Source of the DNA: Thunnus maccoyii
Taxonomy: Eukaryota; Chordata; Actinopteri; Scombriformes; Scombridae
NCBI RefSeq assembly: GCF_910596095.1
Contig: NC_056533.1
Coordinates: forward strand, 28,370,662-28,434,661
DNA: 64,000 bases
Direction of reading: 5' to 3'
The notes below the pieces were generated by a model, which was not told where the DNA came from, ran no database searches, and saw nothing but the letters and a program-made list of their open reading frames with translations. Of this stretch, positions 35,201 through 47,800 are shown piece after piece; within the stretch, counting starts at the first letter, position 1; each line of letters begins with the position of its first letter. The translations under genes and the position numbers were made by a program.

Positions 35201-37080
35201 TAAATTCTAATGCCACCAGCAGGTTTTTGGATTAAGTTGAACTATCTTGACAACTATTGGATGGATTTCCAATTAATTCTGTTTGTACAGCCTCACAGAA
35301 CTTCTAGACAGGCTGTAGACCGTCTCAAAAATTATCATGCAAAATCAAGTAAGTAAAACATAATAAAAAAACTGAACTGGGTACAATTAAATGCATTCAT
35401 AGCTACATTACCACGCATCATTATCTACTAACATGTGTCTTACACTGACGCTGAATTGATATGACTTTCGCTTCAGTGTGGAGTTACTTGAAGCACTTGG
35501 CCTGATGTAACACCCATTAGTCAGAGTATGATTATCAACAGCTGCTCTGGTCTGCCCTTAAACCTCTCCGTCTCTAAACACTGCTCACTCTAAAGTCTCA
35601 TGACGCTGCCACTAAAGAGTTTGGATTTATGTACTAGAAGGATGACATGCATATAATGCCTAAACCACCAGCATGCAGTATCAGATTGTCCTTGGCACCT
35701 CTCCCTAGAGTAGAAGAGCTGTGATTCAGGGGTGGGAGAAAACCATAAAAACACCTGTCATGCTACCACAAAGGGCAAAGTTCCCATGATGATATAACCC
35801 AGAACAAAATGGAAGCAGAGTAGATGATTTAAACACTAGATGTCTATGGTTTGTGCGGGATGAGTTATGAAATGCAGAGTCAAATGCTTAAGTTTAACTT
35901 TTTGTTTAACATGAAATGTAAGGTAACAATGTTTGTGTCCTGGTGAAATAAATCTTTTTTTTTTTTTTTTTAACTGTTTTGCTTTTGTTTTAACTTGTTG
36001 AAAATTTTTTAGGGGGTTTAGGGGCAAGAGTGTGATTCATCTAAGTGGGACAGGGGTTAAAATTTAGGACTTCCAAGGCTCATTTTTGAGGCGGGAAAGC
36101 CAAAGCCTGACACCGGATGGACTACAATGGGGGTGTAGGCACAGCAGAGAGGACAATCATGGAATATTGCACTTGTCTACGCAATGTTTGCTTTATTTCT
36201 GCTGGACAACTGTAATTATCTGAGCCCTCTGATGTCTTCAGTGTGTTACAGAACAGGGTGGGGCGGGCTGACTGACTGCTTCCACTTAAATCAGAGAAGC
36301 AACAACAGAAAATAAGGAGGTTTCCCCTGAACAACTTCAACCAGGGGATAGACCCACTAATGAGAAACAGAGAGGGACAGAATCAAAGGGGAGGTAAAGA
36401 CTAACAAAGTGAATGGGGAGAGAAAAATAGTGAAGATGAATGACAGTTAGATAAAGGCAATCGATTTAAGTAGCGGCGAGAAGAACAGGAGTGAAGTGGC
36501 TCAATAATCCCTCTGATGCACATACAATGTCAGTGTGCATTTTACTACCTGACATGCATTTCCTCTTTTACTCATTTACTTTTACAAGAAGTAAGCACAC
36601 GCATGATTAATATTGATTATGGTTCCAGGGGACAGAACAGAGTTAGCACGTTAGTGTATGGCACTGGTAGCGACTGGTCAAGTGTGAGGTTTATGAGATA
36701 GTGAGGGAAAAGAGGGAAGAGGCTACACTTGCAAAGTGTGCACAAACACAAAATCACAAAAAAAAAGTGAAATCAATTTAAGAGAAATGTAATGGACAGT
36801 TTTAGATACTAAATTTATGTTATCCTTATTGCCAGGGGAAACAAAATCCATCTTTATAGACTACAAAAAGTAATACATTTCAAGGGGTTTCTTGAGTTGC
36901 TGCCTTTATAAGTTTTTTTTTTAAGATATAAGCTACACTTGATTGCATAAAGGTTCATGCTACACTTACCCTACTTCCTCCCATGTGCATGCTGTGGCCC
37001 ACGTTTATCCAGTTCAGCTCCACCAACAGAGTCACCAAGCAGGAGATTCTGCACAGAGTCCGTTTTGTCTTCATCATCAT
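29235..37080 (-). CDS. vegfd: vascular endothelial growth factor D, eight coding exons
   Basis: Minus-strand exons 37080-36970, 33527-33314, 33212-33092, 31683-31614, 31469-31342, 31239-31124, 29850-29685 and 29244-29235 splice in frame to 311 codons plus stop (human VEGF-D: 354). A secreted, disulphide-linked ligand of VEGFR-2/3-type receptors in vessel and lymphatic growth. Visible: signal peptide (CRISCLVTLLVELNW); propeptide ASSLDELLRLADFPDWKLWK and HRSTRYAAES; the VEGF homology domain EEWQRTQCMPRETCVDVAKE, FFKPPCVSVHRC, CSGCCN, VLIKVANHTECRC; N-glycosylation sites NTT, NKT, NHT; a processing-like IIRR; then a cysteine-rich tail with a C-x-C motif. Synteny with pir and the WKLWKCRMRL block favour VEGF-D over VEGF-C. 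The tail is short, with only remnants of the BR3P-type repeats. The name is also called figf. Three tandem ATGs open the frame; I took the first. Confidence 0.92.
29685..29850 (-). CDS. vegfd: vegfd exon 7 (cysteine-rich tail)
   Basis: Acceptor TTGCTTAG, donor TGCAG|GTAGGTG. Reads PDCEIDVERCDCLPRPEP and later CHLNSSICAHKHQHFDQASC, spacing typical of the VEGF-C/D tail. Confidence 0.85.
30154..30259. repeat. inverted repeat in TTAA-rich vegfd intron DNA
   Basis: CCTTAATTTTCTGAT near 30154-30169 is matched in inverse by ATCAGAAAATTAAGG near 30244-30259. The surrounding 29900-30370 is full of TTAATGG/CCATTAA words and may be a decayed MITE. Confidence 0.5.
30540..31000 (-). repeat. dispersed repeat with 'TGGATGG..TT' core, reverse copy
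   Basis: AATGCTAACATGCTGATGTT, TTTGCAGGTATTTGG, ATTTCATGCCAATCCATTCA and ATAGTTGTTGAGATATTTCA are the inverse of landmarks in the copies at 4450-4796 and 34945-35330. Confidence 0.7.
31124..31239 (-). CDS. vegfd: vegfd exon 6
   Basis: Acceptor TTTTTTCGCAG. Reads CSPIGQLSEAEDSRRLCASG then LIWDCSSDRC, aligned with human CSHSKKLCPIDMLWDSNKC. The donor is GTGTGTGTATG. Confidence 0.88.
31342..31469 (-). CDS. vegfd: vegfd exon 5 (second half of VEGF homology domain)
   Basis: Acceptor GCATTTCAG, donor GTGAGTCC. Reads VLSVIPFKFVPEPVLIKVAN then HTECRC and EPAIIRR. Confidence 0.92.
31614..31683 (-). CDS. vegfd: vegfd exon 4 (cystine-knot segment)
   Basis: Acceptor TACTGACAG, donor GTGAGTG. Reads CSGCCNQEGVTCRNTTTVF, corresponding to CGGCCNEESLICMNTST in human; the first Gly of the motif is Ser here. 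Confidence 0.92.
31895..32325. mobile_element. MITE with long inverted ends (family E)
   Basis: Left GCTTTCTTGCCAAAAGTTAG followed by ATGAGAAGATTGATACCACT; right AGTGGTATTGATTTTCTAAT followed by CTAACTCTTGGCAAGAAAGC: an inverted pair of about 40 bp. The interior has TATGCTAAGCTATAAGCTAA. It lies in vegfd intron 3. A second, interrupted copy is at 55030-56475. Confidence 0.8.
33092..33212 (-). CDS. vegfd: vegfd exon 3 (start of VEGF homology domain)
   Basis: Acceptor CCATTTAG, donor CACAG|GTTTGTT. Reads IDEEWQRTQCMPRETCVDVA to FFKPPCVSVH. Confidence 0.95.
33250..33272. repeat. (CA)n microsatellite in vegfd intron 2
   Basis: About 11 CA units, less than 45 bp from both flanking exons. Confidence 0.9.
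33314..33527 (-). CDS. vegfd: vegfd exon 2 (N-terminal propeptide)
   Basis: Acceptor CCCTGCAG, donor AGAG|GTTGGA (weak but the only one in phase). Reads VRSASSLDELLRLADFPDWK then LWKCRMRLQQ and GSHRSTRYAAESYSLEILR. Confidence 0.92.
33937..34125 (+). pseudogene. possible PIF/Harbinger-like transposon fragment
   Basis: The open frame begins MKTDMVQQLALVILCSKKKT and is preceded by CACGTGATCTCATGGGGAAG. The basic KKKTK start and following GETLSAHVVCSSARTGG resemble the N-terminus of a Harbinger nuclease after frameshifts, but the match is weak. Confidence 0.25.
34945..35330 (+). repeat. dispersed repeat with 'TGGATGG..TT' core
   Basis: CAGACTGAAATATCTCAACA, TATTGGATGGATTGCCATGC, CCCCAGAGGATGAATCCTAT and TTTTGGTGATCTCTGACTTT match the copy at 4450-4796 in the same orientation. 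Confidence 0.7.
36970..37080 (-). CDS. vegfd: vegfd exon 1 (signal peptide)
   Basis: Three tandem ATG codons then KTKRTLCRISCLVTLLVELN; consensus donor AGG|GTAAGTG. Confidence 0.85.
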
Positions 37081-38874
37081 CCCCTTGACTCTGCTTGCTG
37101 TCTCTGAGAAGCACTCAGCAGTATGAAGTTGTCTTCCTTTTACTGCTGGAAGAAACCACTTAGAGCTGGCTGCCTCTCTGACTCAGTTTCCCAGACCAGC
37201 TGAGTCCTTCAGACCACACACACTCAATCCTCTCAGCGCAGGTATGTGCAACACTAACTCTTGATCTTCCAGCTGCGCAGGAGTGTGTGTGTGTGTGTGT
37301 CTGAGCCAGACGTAACCTGTCACAGCAACCCAGACACCCGTAGGCCAAATGGAGAAGGCTAAAGAGGCTTTAAAACATGCACCTCTTACTACTGACGCTT
37401 TGATGCAGAACCTGAGGTGTCCGGTTAAGTAACGAGGCTACTAGGAGTTAGAAACTGAAAATTAGCTCAGAAAAAAAAAATTTAAGTAAAGATTCCTTTG
37501 AAGACTTCTTATCAGCACACTCGCTTTTGTCCAAATGGATTGAAGGCCTGTGAGATATTTCAGAGCCTTGAACTAGATGACCTGAAAAACCTTTTTCTTT
37601 TATATATTCCCACTTCCTGAAAAGCCTGCAGACTTTTGGCTTCCCCAGACACATAAACTGCTAATTTCAATGGTTACAATATCTGTATGTTAAACTTCCT
37701 CTCTGTCATTCCTCGGTTCTCCAGCTCTACTGCGATTTGTCCGTGTTAAAAGGCCCTGAGGTGCAAGAGAAGAGACAAATACTTCCCCTAAGATCTGGGA
37801 TACTGCTGGGAAAGTTTCTATGAGAAGCTAGTGTGTCTGTCTTGGTGTGTGCCCTTAAGTCTCTCCCGCTGCTGCTGGTCCTCCTGCCTTTTTATTTGCT
37901 TGTGTGATCCCGTCTTCTCTTTTCTAATGTCTGCCTGTTTGTCTGTCAAGTGATCAAGTCCCCTGCCTGTTAAATCCCCTATCAATGTCTTTTCCTCTGG
38001 AGTTGCCAAACCGCACACAGCCAAAGAGCAGTAACATGTGTTTTAAATGTGATCCAGACCTCTGTAACGCGTGAGGGGGAAATAAGATGCCGGCACCACC
38101 CCTGTCCCACCGACACCCCACCCACTTGCCCATCCAGGCCCATTTGACTCTTAATGTAATCTGCTGTGAATATACATAATGGAGGAAATATGAGAACAAT
38201 ATTCATAATTTCTATGCAAATGAGAAATCCCAGCTTGGGCATCTTTTCTGCGAGCTGAGAAACAATGCTTGTAACAATTAAGAACAATTAAACAACACAA
38301 AAATATTTTTAAAACAATGTTTTTATGACATCTATGGAGGTTTTGGTTATAGAGGTTATCTAGCAGCTGGAAAACTGGTTACTTTTGTTTTACAGCAGCT
38401 GGATAAATTACGTGAATGTTTCTTTAACATCAAGACATTTGTAAAACCTTCATACTTACAGTATGTTAAATTATTTTCATAACAACAGTGTGCAACTTGT
38501 ACAAAACATTGTTTCAGAATTTAATACCAGCTGAACTACAGTGTTATCTTGAACAGCAGAAGGAAAATGTCATAAACCTTAAATTTAACAAGGGGAGTGG
38601 AGAGCAGTTAGAAGCACATTTTCCCTAAAATCTATGTTTTACAAGGGAGAAGGGGTAAACTACAAACTCCACTCCCACATGAAGCTCTTCTACATGTAAC
38701 ATGTTAAAACAGAGGTTGGAGAAAACTTAATGACCTGTAAGAATGTACAGCATGTATCCTGAAAAATAAATATGCACATTTTCACACATTGGACACGAAG
38801 GGAGTATCTCTAGTAATATGTCAAACAAGTAAGGCAAACATCTTCATCAGGGACAAGAGTGCAACATGTAGTGT
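37081..38874. other. spacer between vegfd start and pir stop; vegfd promoter and pir 3' UTR
   Basis: The two genes are in tandem with only 1.8 kb between coding ends. A GT run lies at 37281-37300. A reverse ATTAAA near 38519-38524 is a candidate polyadenylation signal for pir. No separate gene is visible. Confidence 0.5.
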
Positions 38875-38993
38875 TCAGACAGAATCTCGGATCTTGGATC
38901 TCCAGTTAATGGCCCTTTCAAAGCCATTTCTGCCCGTCTGGTAATCTTTGATAGTCTGTCTGATCTCTTCCTCTGTGGTCATTACAAATGGAC
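38875..38993 (-). CDS. pir: pir exon 9
   Basis: Acceptor GTTCTTCAG; reads [20 protein letters not shown] to WRSKIRDSV and TGA. Confidence 0.97.
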
Positions 38994-41744
38994 CTGAAGA
39001 ACAGACACAACATAGACAAGTTTTACACTGTAGGTATTGATTATGTTCAGTTTGTTTCTTCCTAAACATTTCTTTTGTTCAGTGACTTGAGGGAATAACA
39101 CGCATGACATACCGTGTTGTACTACGGGCTCTTTGATTGGTTCTCCAGCAATCAGCACAAAATGGGAAACTTCAAAGTCCTGAGGAGAAAATAAGAGGAA
39201 ATGGTACTCAACTTTGTCTGCATGTGAAGAATTGGCTACAGACTTTCACTTGTGATGTCTAAATCACTGTTTAATTCACGTTTCTTCTGGTGAAATTTTT
39301 AATTTGTCCAATACTTTGATTCATGAACAAACAACTGCAAAACTAATGACATCCTCATTGGCCTCAACAGTGTTTAGTGCTAATCGGTCTCACATTGCTG
39401 CTAGCATGCCTGTAGACTTGTTGTCTTGTTTTATCTAAGCTCTGATTTGTTTCTTGTGAAATATTTTAACATTTTCTCATAATAATCTTTTATATTGAAT
39501 AATCTGAGAAGCAAAAATCTCATGTCCACACTAAGACTATAACATGTGAGGACGGGTCACAAGTAGCTTCATTTTAAGGGGTAATGAGCCATAAAGGATG
39601 GGGAACACTGGTCTTAATCAGTGGTGTATCAAAACCAGGGGGAAAAAGTGGAGCAGAATACATTTATCTGATTAATTTGGGAAGAATAACCACACAAAAA
39701 TGATTTGATGCTAGCAGGACAAGTAAGATTCAGGTTAGCAAGTTTTATTCAAATTGAAATATTAAATGTGAAGTACAGGATGGACAGACTTAACAGGGAT
39801 GGAAATAAAACAGGTAATGCTCATCAAAAAAACACATTAGTCAAATTCAATATGATGAAAGACATCCAAACAGGGGCATGATAGAAAAACTTTGGAAACC
39901 TCTGGTCTTCATACTGAGAACATCTCTCACCTTGTTTTCAACTTTGACACAGTCTCCATCTCCAAACACCACTGTGTGATGGGGCTCCACCTTCTGCTGC
40001 TCCTGATCTGGGCCTTGAAAACAAGAAAGTCCAATGTTTTGTCCTTAAACAATACTGGAACTCATGACCATTTTGAACATCGCCTGTGTCTCTGTGTGAG
40101 ACGACAACATTTTGTTGTCTAAACTGAAATCTGAACCTACTTTGTTATGATTTAAATTGATCTGGGCCTCACTCAAATACATATGTGAGCCGCTGTGATC
40201 TCGTGTGTAAGACATTTAGTCTGACATTAGATAAAACCAACCAATTCATTTCTCATGGTTCCTGTTAGTTTCAGAAATACACTAAAAACAGCTCAAACAT
40301 ACCAACTCATGTATAGCATAATCCATCATTTTAAATAATGTTCATTGGGTTTTATGTCCCTCAATGTGACTCAATCATGCAGCTAATTATTAGATTCAAA
40401 CAAGAGTATTTTCACTTTTTTCCATTATGACAGCAAGAGTCAGTGCAATAATATCTACACATTCAAGTCTGGCAAAATGGGACTCCTTTGTAAGTCACTT
40501 AGGAAAGAAACAACACAATAAACATGCTATTTAAGATGATCCATTGGGTTTTTGGTCTGTGAGCTCTCTTTGTTGTACTTTGAAAACAAGAGGGAATCTA
40601 TGACATCTGGGCAATAATAAAAAAAAAAGCATTGGTAGACTTAAAGCCGTGTTGGTCATTTGGAGCAATAGGGAGGGAAATGAGAAGAAACCTGAAACCT
40701 GGGTGAATTCACCCAGAAACCAAATCAAGTTTACTTGCTGTTTATGAGTTGGCACGTGCATCATTAGTAATAATTACATTTGTTTCACAAATAATTTCCA
40801 CATGCCTGTCTATGTGTCATAGAAAACCCACTGTGAGTAAAATGGAAATATAGGCACCTGCATGTATCAGACATTTTGACCTGGTTTAGCAGTTTCTTTG
40901 AACCACTTACTGAAACTAAACACTGAGAAAGCCTGACACTTCCACTTGCGGTTGGACGCATTCAAAACCAGCTGGTCCTGATTTGGCCAGACGACATGCA
41001 GAGTTGGAGACTCAAGATTCAAATAACTTCTTTAATGTTAGCAGCCATTTTCATCCTCTCGTGTCATCAAAACATCTGGCAGTAATTACAACCAGTCTTA
41101 GAGATCCTGCAGAGTAATGATGGGGAGTAATCAAATCTTAATGAAATTCTACGAAAGAATATTAAAAGGGGGAATTCTGACTGAAAACAACAGGTTTCAA
41201 CAAACCAACAAAACCTCTGAATATGAGTTCACTGTCTTAAAGGGTTTCTTCTCATGCAAGGGGAATTCCCTGATCACATGATGCTGTCAAATAAGCAGGA
41301 AATGCAGTATTTCACAGTATAATGTCAAACAGAAACATTGATACAACACCATACTGCTTTGTTATAACCTGTGAGTATGATTGATATGAAACCAAAATAT
41401 GAGACGGTCATATTTTATTCAGAGTAGCACAATAAATGTAAAAAATATGATGTGATGATTTAATTTTTTTTTCTCCTGTCTGGAGAGATCATAGTTTAGT
41501 GACGGTATGAATCGATCAAGATGTAAGGTGGAACACATGGGTGTTTTGGCTGACTGTAGAAGAGAAGTTGCAATTGGACTGAGATCACACACATTTATAG
41601 GAAGGGAAGTGAGGGAGCAATCAAATATACAGAAAAAAGTTCACAAATCCAACCAAAGAATATTGGTATTACCTTGGCTATTAGTGTCTTTTCTGTTAAA
41701 TTATAGGTTCAAGAGTATCTCAACACAAACATACCCATAAATAG

Positions 41745-41816
<72 letters not shown>

Positions 41817-44800
41817 CTGATTTTGTATCAAGATGGCAAGAGGAAAAGATCCAAGTGACTTTGAAAGAGGGTTCATTGTTGGGGCACAGATGGCAGAAGC
41901 TTCAGTCACAAAGACTGCTCAACTGGCTGGTGTTTCAGTGACAGTGACCAAAGTGACATCTGCTTTTAGATCTATGGGAAAGACATTGGTAAATAGGGTC
42001 GGACATTTTATAACCGTGATGCTTGTGCATTAGTGTGATATGTAATAAAAACAGAAGAGCAACTCTTCCTCAGGTGACTGAGAATGTCAATGCAGGACGT
42101 GATCAGACTGTGTCAGCAAGAACAGCCTGTTGACAATTACATAGAGAGGGATATTATAGTAGAGTTGCAGTGCATAAACCCCTCATTACAATAATGAATG
42201 CATATTTGAGAGTTCAATGGTACAAAATCATAGGCACTGGTAGAGATGTGGAAAAAGTGATATGGTTAGATGAGTCATCCTTCACCATATTCTCAACAAG
42301 TGGGCAAGTGCATCTGGTGGCTCTGTTATGCTTTGGGGGGCATTTTGCTGGTATGGTTTGGGTCCACTTGTCCCCTTAGAGGGAAGGGTCACTGCAAATC
42401 AATACAAATCAATACAAAGTTGTTCTAAGTGATCACCTTTATCCTATGATGAAACATTTCTATCCTAATGGGAGTGGTCTCTTCAAGGATGACAGTGCCC
42501 CAATTTATGGGGCATGAGAGGTCACTGAATGGTTTGATGAATATGAAAATGATGTGAATCATATGCTATGAAGAATGGTGTTCCTCAGCCTTGGCATTGA
42601 TTCTACAAGTCTCTGGAACACTTCCGGAGGGATGAACACCATTCTTCAAAAAGATATTCCCTCATCTGGCATTCTGATGATGGTAATGGAGAGCGCTGTC
42701 TTACACATCAGTCCAAAATCTCCCATAGGTGTTCAATTGGGTCGAGATCTGGTGACCGTAAAGGCCACAGCATGTGATTCACATAATTTTTATACTCATC
42801 AAACCATTCAGTGACCCCTTGTGCCCTGTGAATTAGGGCATTGTCATCCTGGAAGAGACCACTCCCATCAGGACATAAAAGTTTCATCATAGGATAAAGG
42901 TGATCACTCAGAACAACTTTGTATTGATTTGCAGTGACTCTTCCCTCTAAGGGGATAAGTGGACCCAAACCATACCAGCAAAATGCCCCCCAAAGCATAA
43001 CTAGCATTCAGGCCTGTACCGGTTTTTCCTTTAATTTGTCACCCATCTGTATATATCTGTAGAAAAATAAACACAAAAATATATGATATAAACTCATTAC
43101 AAAGAATATTCTAGATAAATATAATAAAACATAAACATAGGATAACATACTATATACACATTAGATAAGTGTGCAAAACTGCTTAAGTTTTAAAAATGCA
43201 AAGAGGTAGAGTAGGAGTATAAAAAAATGTGCAAATTCACCATGAGCAAAGTTATTGAAGGAGCAAAACAGAGTTTGGTTGAGACAGAAACTATAAAGCT
43301 GAGAGCTCAGAGAGTTCTCTGTTAGACAGAGGTGAGGTGTTGTAGAGAGTTATTGCTTTGGGCAGAGAGGATTTCCTGTATCGGTGCTTGTGACAGCGAG
43401 GTTGAACCAGTCTGTTAGAGAAAGTGCTCCACTGTCTGTCCAGTAGGAGGTGGAGAGAGAGTGGTCAGGATTATCCATAATGGATAACAGTTTGTTCAAT
43501 GTCCTCCTCTCCACCACAGCTTCAAAGGTGCCTGGTTTGCAGCCAATTGCGTAGCTGGCCTTGTTAATCAGTGTATTAAGTCTGTTGGTTCTGCCAGCTC
43601 CAATGCTGCTCTCCAAGCAGACTACAGTGAAGTACAGTTCACTGGCCACAACAGACTGGTGGAAGATTTCCAACATCTTTCTGCACGCGTTAAAGGATCC
43701 CAACTTCCTCAGGAAATAGAGACTGCTCATCCTCTTCTTAAACACAGCCTTGGTGTTGGTCTTCCAGCTAAGTCTGCTGTCGATGTGGATGCCCAGGTAC
43801 CTGTAGTCCTCCACCACGCCAACATCCTCTCCCAGAATACACAGGGGTTGTGTAGCTGTCCTCTTCCTTCTGAAGTTGATCGAGATCTCCCTGGTTTTGG
43901 CCACGTTCAGAAGCAGATGATTTCTTCCAAAGCACTCCACTCCACCAGTGCTCTGTAGTCATCCTCCCATCCATCACTTATACACCCAGCCACAGCAGAG
44001 TTGTCAGAGAACTTCTGCAAGTAGCATGACCCGGAGTTGTAATGAAAGTTTGAGGTGTACAAGCTGAAAAGGATAGGAGACAGCACAGTCCCCTGTGGAG
44101 GTCCTGCACTATTCTCCACCACTTCAGACAGAGCACTGCCCAGTCGGACAAACATTAATACACAAAACACACATTTGTAGTAAACATGTCTTCATTCAAT
44201 GGATGTTAAGAATTATGCCCTCAGACCTTAAATCAGAGGTCTCAGCGACATCTTCAAGGCACTAAGTCTTTCTAAACTGTCAACAAAAATGAGGGTGATA
44301 CAAGTCTTGACGACAGGCTTTCTAGCAGAAAAACAATACAACCCAGCCAACACTCAACAGCAATCATACAATTCAAAATAATCTAAAATGACAACAAAGC
44401 TCACTCAACGCAAAGAAAAAATTAATACTGTTGATGTGAGGTGTGAATGAAGATATACACCAACAACGTGAAAGAAAGAAACATTCTATTATACACAGAT
44501 GTTATCCGTAATTCCTCCAATAAGATGATTTACCGATTGCCTTGAGTGCACAAAAGGAATATTTTCCAGTGCATAGAAAAGAGGTTTTCAGTGTCCTTTT
44601 AGGTGGAACTGCCAGAATGACTGGAGGGATTTAATTATGTTTAATGGGCTCTCGACCAGCCATGACAATATCCTGTAAATACCCAAAAACAATATATGAG
44701 AAACATGTGGCCAAATGTGACAAACAATAAAAACAAATTCCAGTTCGATACTAGATTAGCTACAACATTGTCGGCTCAGCAAGTGGCAGAACAGGAGCTA

Positions 44801-47800
44801 CTACAAAAAGTTGCATCACTGACGATCTATCCATTGACATGGGGGCCCCCTGGGTCAGATGGATGTCGATTGACAAGATCTATCCATTGAAGAGGTGGCC
44901 CCTGTACTGTACTGGGTGAGAGCCATTGATTGGCTTTATGTCTCCCAGCAACTTTCTTTATTTTAAAAAAAAAGGATTCGCGGGGCCCTACGCAATTGTG
45001 TATTCAGCATATAGGGCAGGTCAATGCTGGGTCTAAAGTCGGCCAAAACCAGCCTCTCCAGCACCTTCATCACATGAGATGTGAGGGCAACTGGTTGATA
45101 GTCATTGAGGCCAGATGGAGTCGTCTTCTTGGGAACAGGAACCAGGCAGGACATCTTTCACAGCTACATTATCTTCTCCTGGTTCAGGATCAGGTTGAAG
45201 AGGTGTTGCAGAATAGCCGACAGCTGGCTGGCACAGGTCCTCAGAACCCTGCAGCTGATACTGTCAAGGCCTGCGGCCTTGCCTTGGTGGAGTCTCTCCA
45301 GCTGTCTCCTAACCTGGCCAGTAGTCACAGTAAGGCGGGGGAGAGTGCTCGTGGTCTCAGTGGAGGAAAGGCACTTCAAAGGTACAGGGTTGGGGTCCAA
45401 GGAGCTCACCAGGAGGGATTGAGGGGGAAGGGGCGAAAGCATTGGGGGCAATGGGGGTGTGTGGAGGTTTGGGTGTGTGGTGGTGGAGGAGACAGCTGAG
45501 GGCTGTGAACTAAACCTGTTGAAGAAACAGTGCAGCTCATTTGCCCTCTCGAGGCTGCCCACTGGTTGTCTGTCTCTCACCTTGAACCCAGTGATTTCCT
45601 TCATTCCAGTCAACACATCCCTCACATTGTTCTGCTGGAGTTTGGCCTCCAACTTCCTCCTACAGAATCCTTGCACTCCCTCAGCTTCACCCTCAGTCCG
45701 TGCTGTACACTCCTCAGTTCTTCCCTGTCTCCAGACCTGAAGGCTTTGTTCTTATTAAGAAGTACTTTCAGGTCACTGGTGATCCAGGACTTGTTGTTGT
45801 AGGGAGGCAGTGTACAGTCCGGGCCAGCAAGGTGATGTGTTCACAGAATTTGACGTATTCTGTGATGCAGTCTGTCATGCTGTTGGTGTCCTCCCCTTGT
45901 TGCTCACAAAACACATCCCAGTCTGTAGACTCAAAGCAGTCCTGCAGTGCCTCATTAGCCTGAAGTCTTGCAACAGTGAACCTCCGCATCAACTCATGGA
46001 GGAATGTAGACAGCAACAAAAATGGTGGACGAGAACTCCCTCAGCAAGTAACTTGGCTAGCAGTTGAATGTCCGGGCCACAGAAACATTCCTTCACATTA
46101 ACATGTCCAGGATTGCACCACCTGTCACTCACATACAGTGTAATCCCTCCTCCCTTCTTCTTGCTGCTCCATGTGATGTCCTTCTCCACTCAAACAGTCC
46201 TGAATCCAGGAACAGCCACACTGTGGTCCGGGAAGGGCCAGTGCAGCCATGTCTTAGTGAAACACAAAATGCTGCACTCACGATATTCCCTCTGGGTCTT
46301 GATCAGTGCGCCAAGCTCGTCCATCTTACTTCCCAAGGACATCATGTTTCCCATGATGATCGCTGGAACAGAAGGTTTATATTTCCTCTTCTTCGCTCTC
46401 TGGTTAGCTCCAGGATTTCAGGCCTTTCTCCGGGCAGTAGCACTGGTTTACTCAACTCAATCAGCTGGCCGTGTGAGTAAACAATGCCCTCACTCCTCTC
46501 TCACATGGTTCCCCGTTACAAAGAGTGTACAAAGTAACAGTGAACCACAAGAACAACAAATAGTAGCCATTGCCGCTCAGTCACTGGAACAAAATAGTAA
46601 AAAACAAAACAAAAGAAAACAATACAATACACCAAAAGAGTTATTTGTCACTGTAATCATTCTCCCTGTTCTTACTGGCCATAAAGTGTGATATGAAAGT
46701 TCAACAGTTTGCTGAAGCATGAGGGTTCTTCCAGAGTTACAGTCTTTTTTAGTGCAAAATTTCCCCTTTGTGTTACTATCTCTCCATTGTTGCTCAACAA
46801 AATTGCTGTCTGGCTATTTGCTGAGCCTGTTGGAAATTACCGCCATGGGTGCAAAGTTTTGCGTCACTACAATTTTTTAACTTACCGAGATATTTAATAC
46901 AACTACAAAATGAACTGCAGATCATCTGATTTGCATAAAACAGCTAAGTCAGAGCTGATGTCAGTCTGTTTTGATGTGTGTTGAGCATATCTGTAAAGGA
47001 AAGGAGTGCAAACAAAAGTGTTTTCTGCTGTCGAACTTAGATCGTGATTGAGAAGAATGCACTACTGGACCTGCAAGCGTGTATTCATCCCACATGAGGA
47101 ATCCAAACATGAGGAAATATTAGTTAAATATCCTGATATTGTCAGCTCAACAAAAAGATCAGTGATTGAATGAGTTATGAAAAATCAGTGGGAGAGTTTT
47201 GGTAAAACTTAGAGGCCTTTCACAAAATTGTTTTTGTACATAGATAGTAAAACGGTTAATAACTGGCTGCCTCAGTCATATCACGCGGGACTGGGGCTGC
47301 TGAGCTTCGGTCTTCTTGTTTTTTCAGAAGATAGACGTGAACATCTACACAGAGAAGAGTTTTATGGGTAACCCAAGCTTGCAAAGGCTTACAAGAAGCC
47401 AAACCTTTATGTGCTGTGTGAAGCTGAGTGTTATGTAAGGTAATTAGTCAGGAGGTCGGTGTTTCTCTTACATGAGCTTGGAGAGGCATGTTGCAGCCTT
47501 AACTCAGACTGCTACAGCCTCAGATTACCTTCAGCTGAACTTTGGAATACATTTCCACACAGTACAAGGATGCTGCATTTTGTTCCCAATCTCTTACACT
47601 GGAGTCATATCAAGCGGGATCACTTCAAGGACAATATGAACAGAAGGAATGAATGTACATTTAGGTTTGTGAGTGTTATGATATAAAAGAAGCTATCCTT
47701 TAATGTCATTGTTTGTATTATTCTAAAATATTTGCACTGTGTATTTTATCCGCTCACTGCTGGACTTATCTGTCAACATGACCTGTATCTTTGCAAACTC

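Larger units (their letters stand above)
33528..36969 (-). other. vegfd intron 1 (3.4 kb)
   Basis: Contains a possible Harbinger-type fragment (33937-34125) and a repeat at 34945-35330. No further exon was recognised. Confidence 0.8.

Noticed and set aside
44930-46691. Plus-strand frames of 138-207 codons
   Set aside because: They are antisense shadows of the minus-strand LINE relic.
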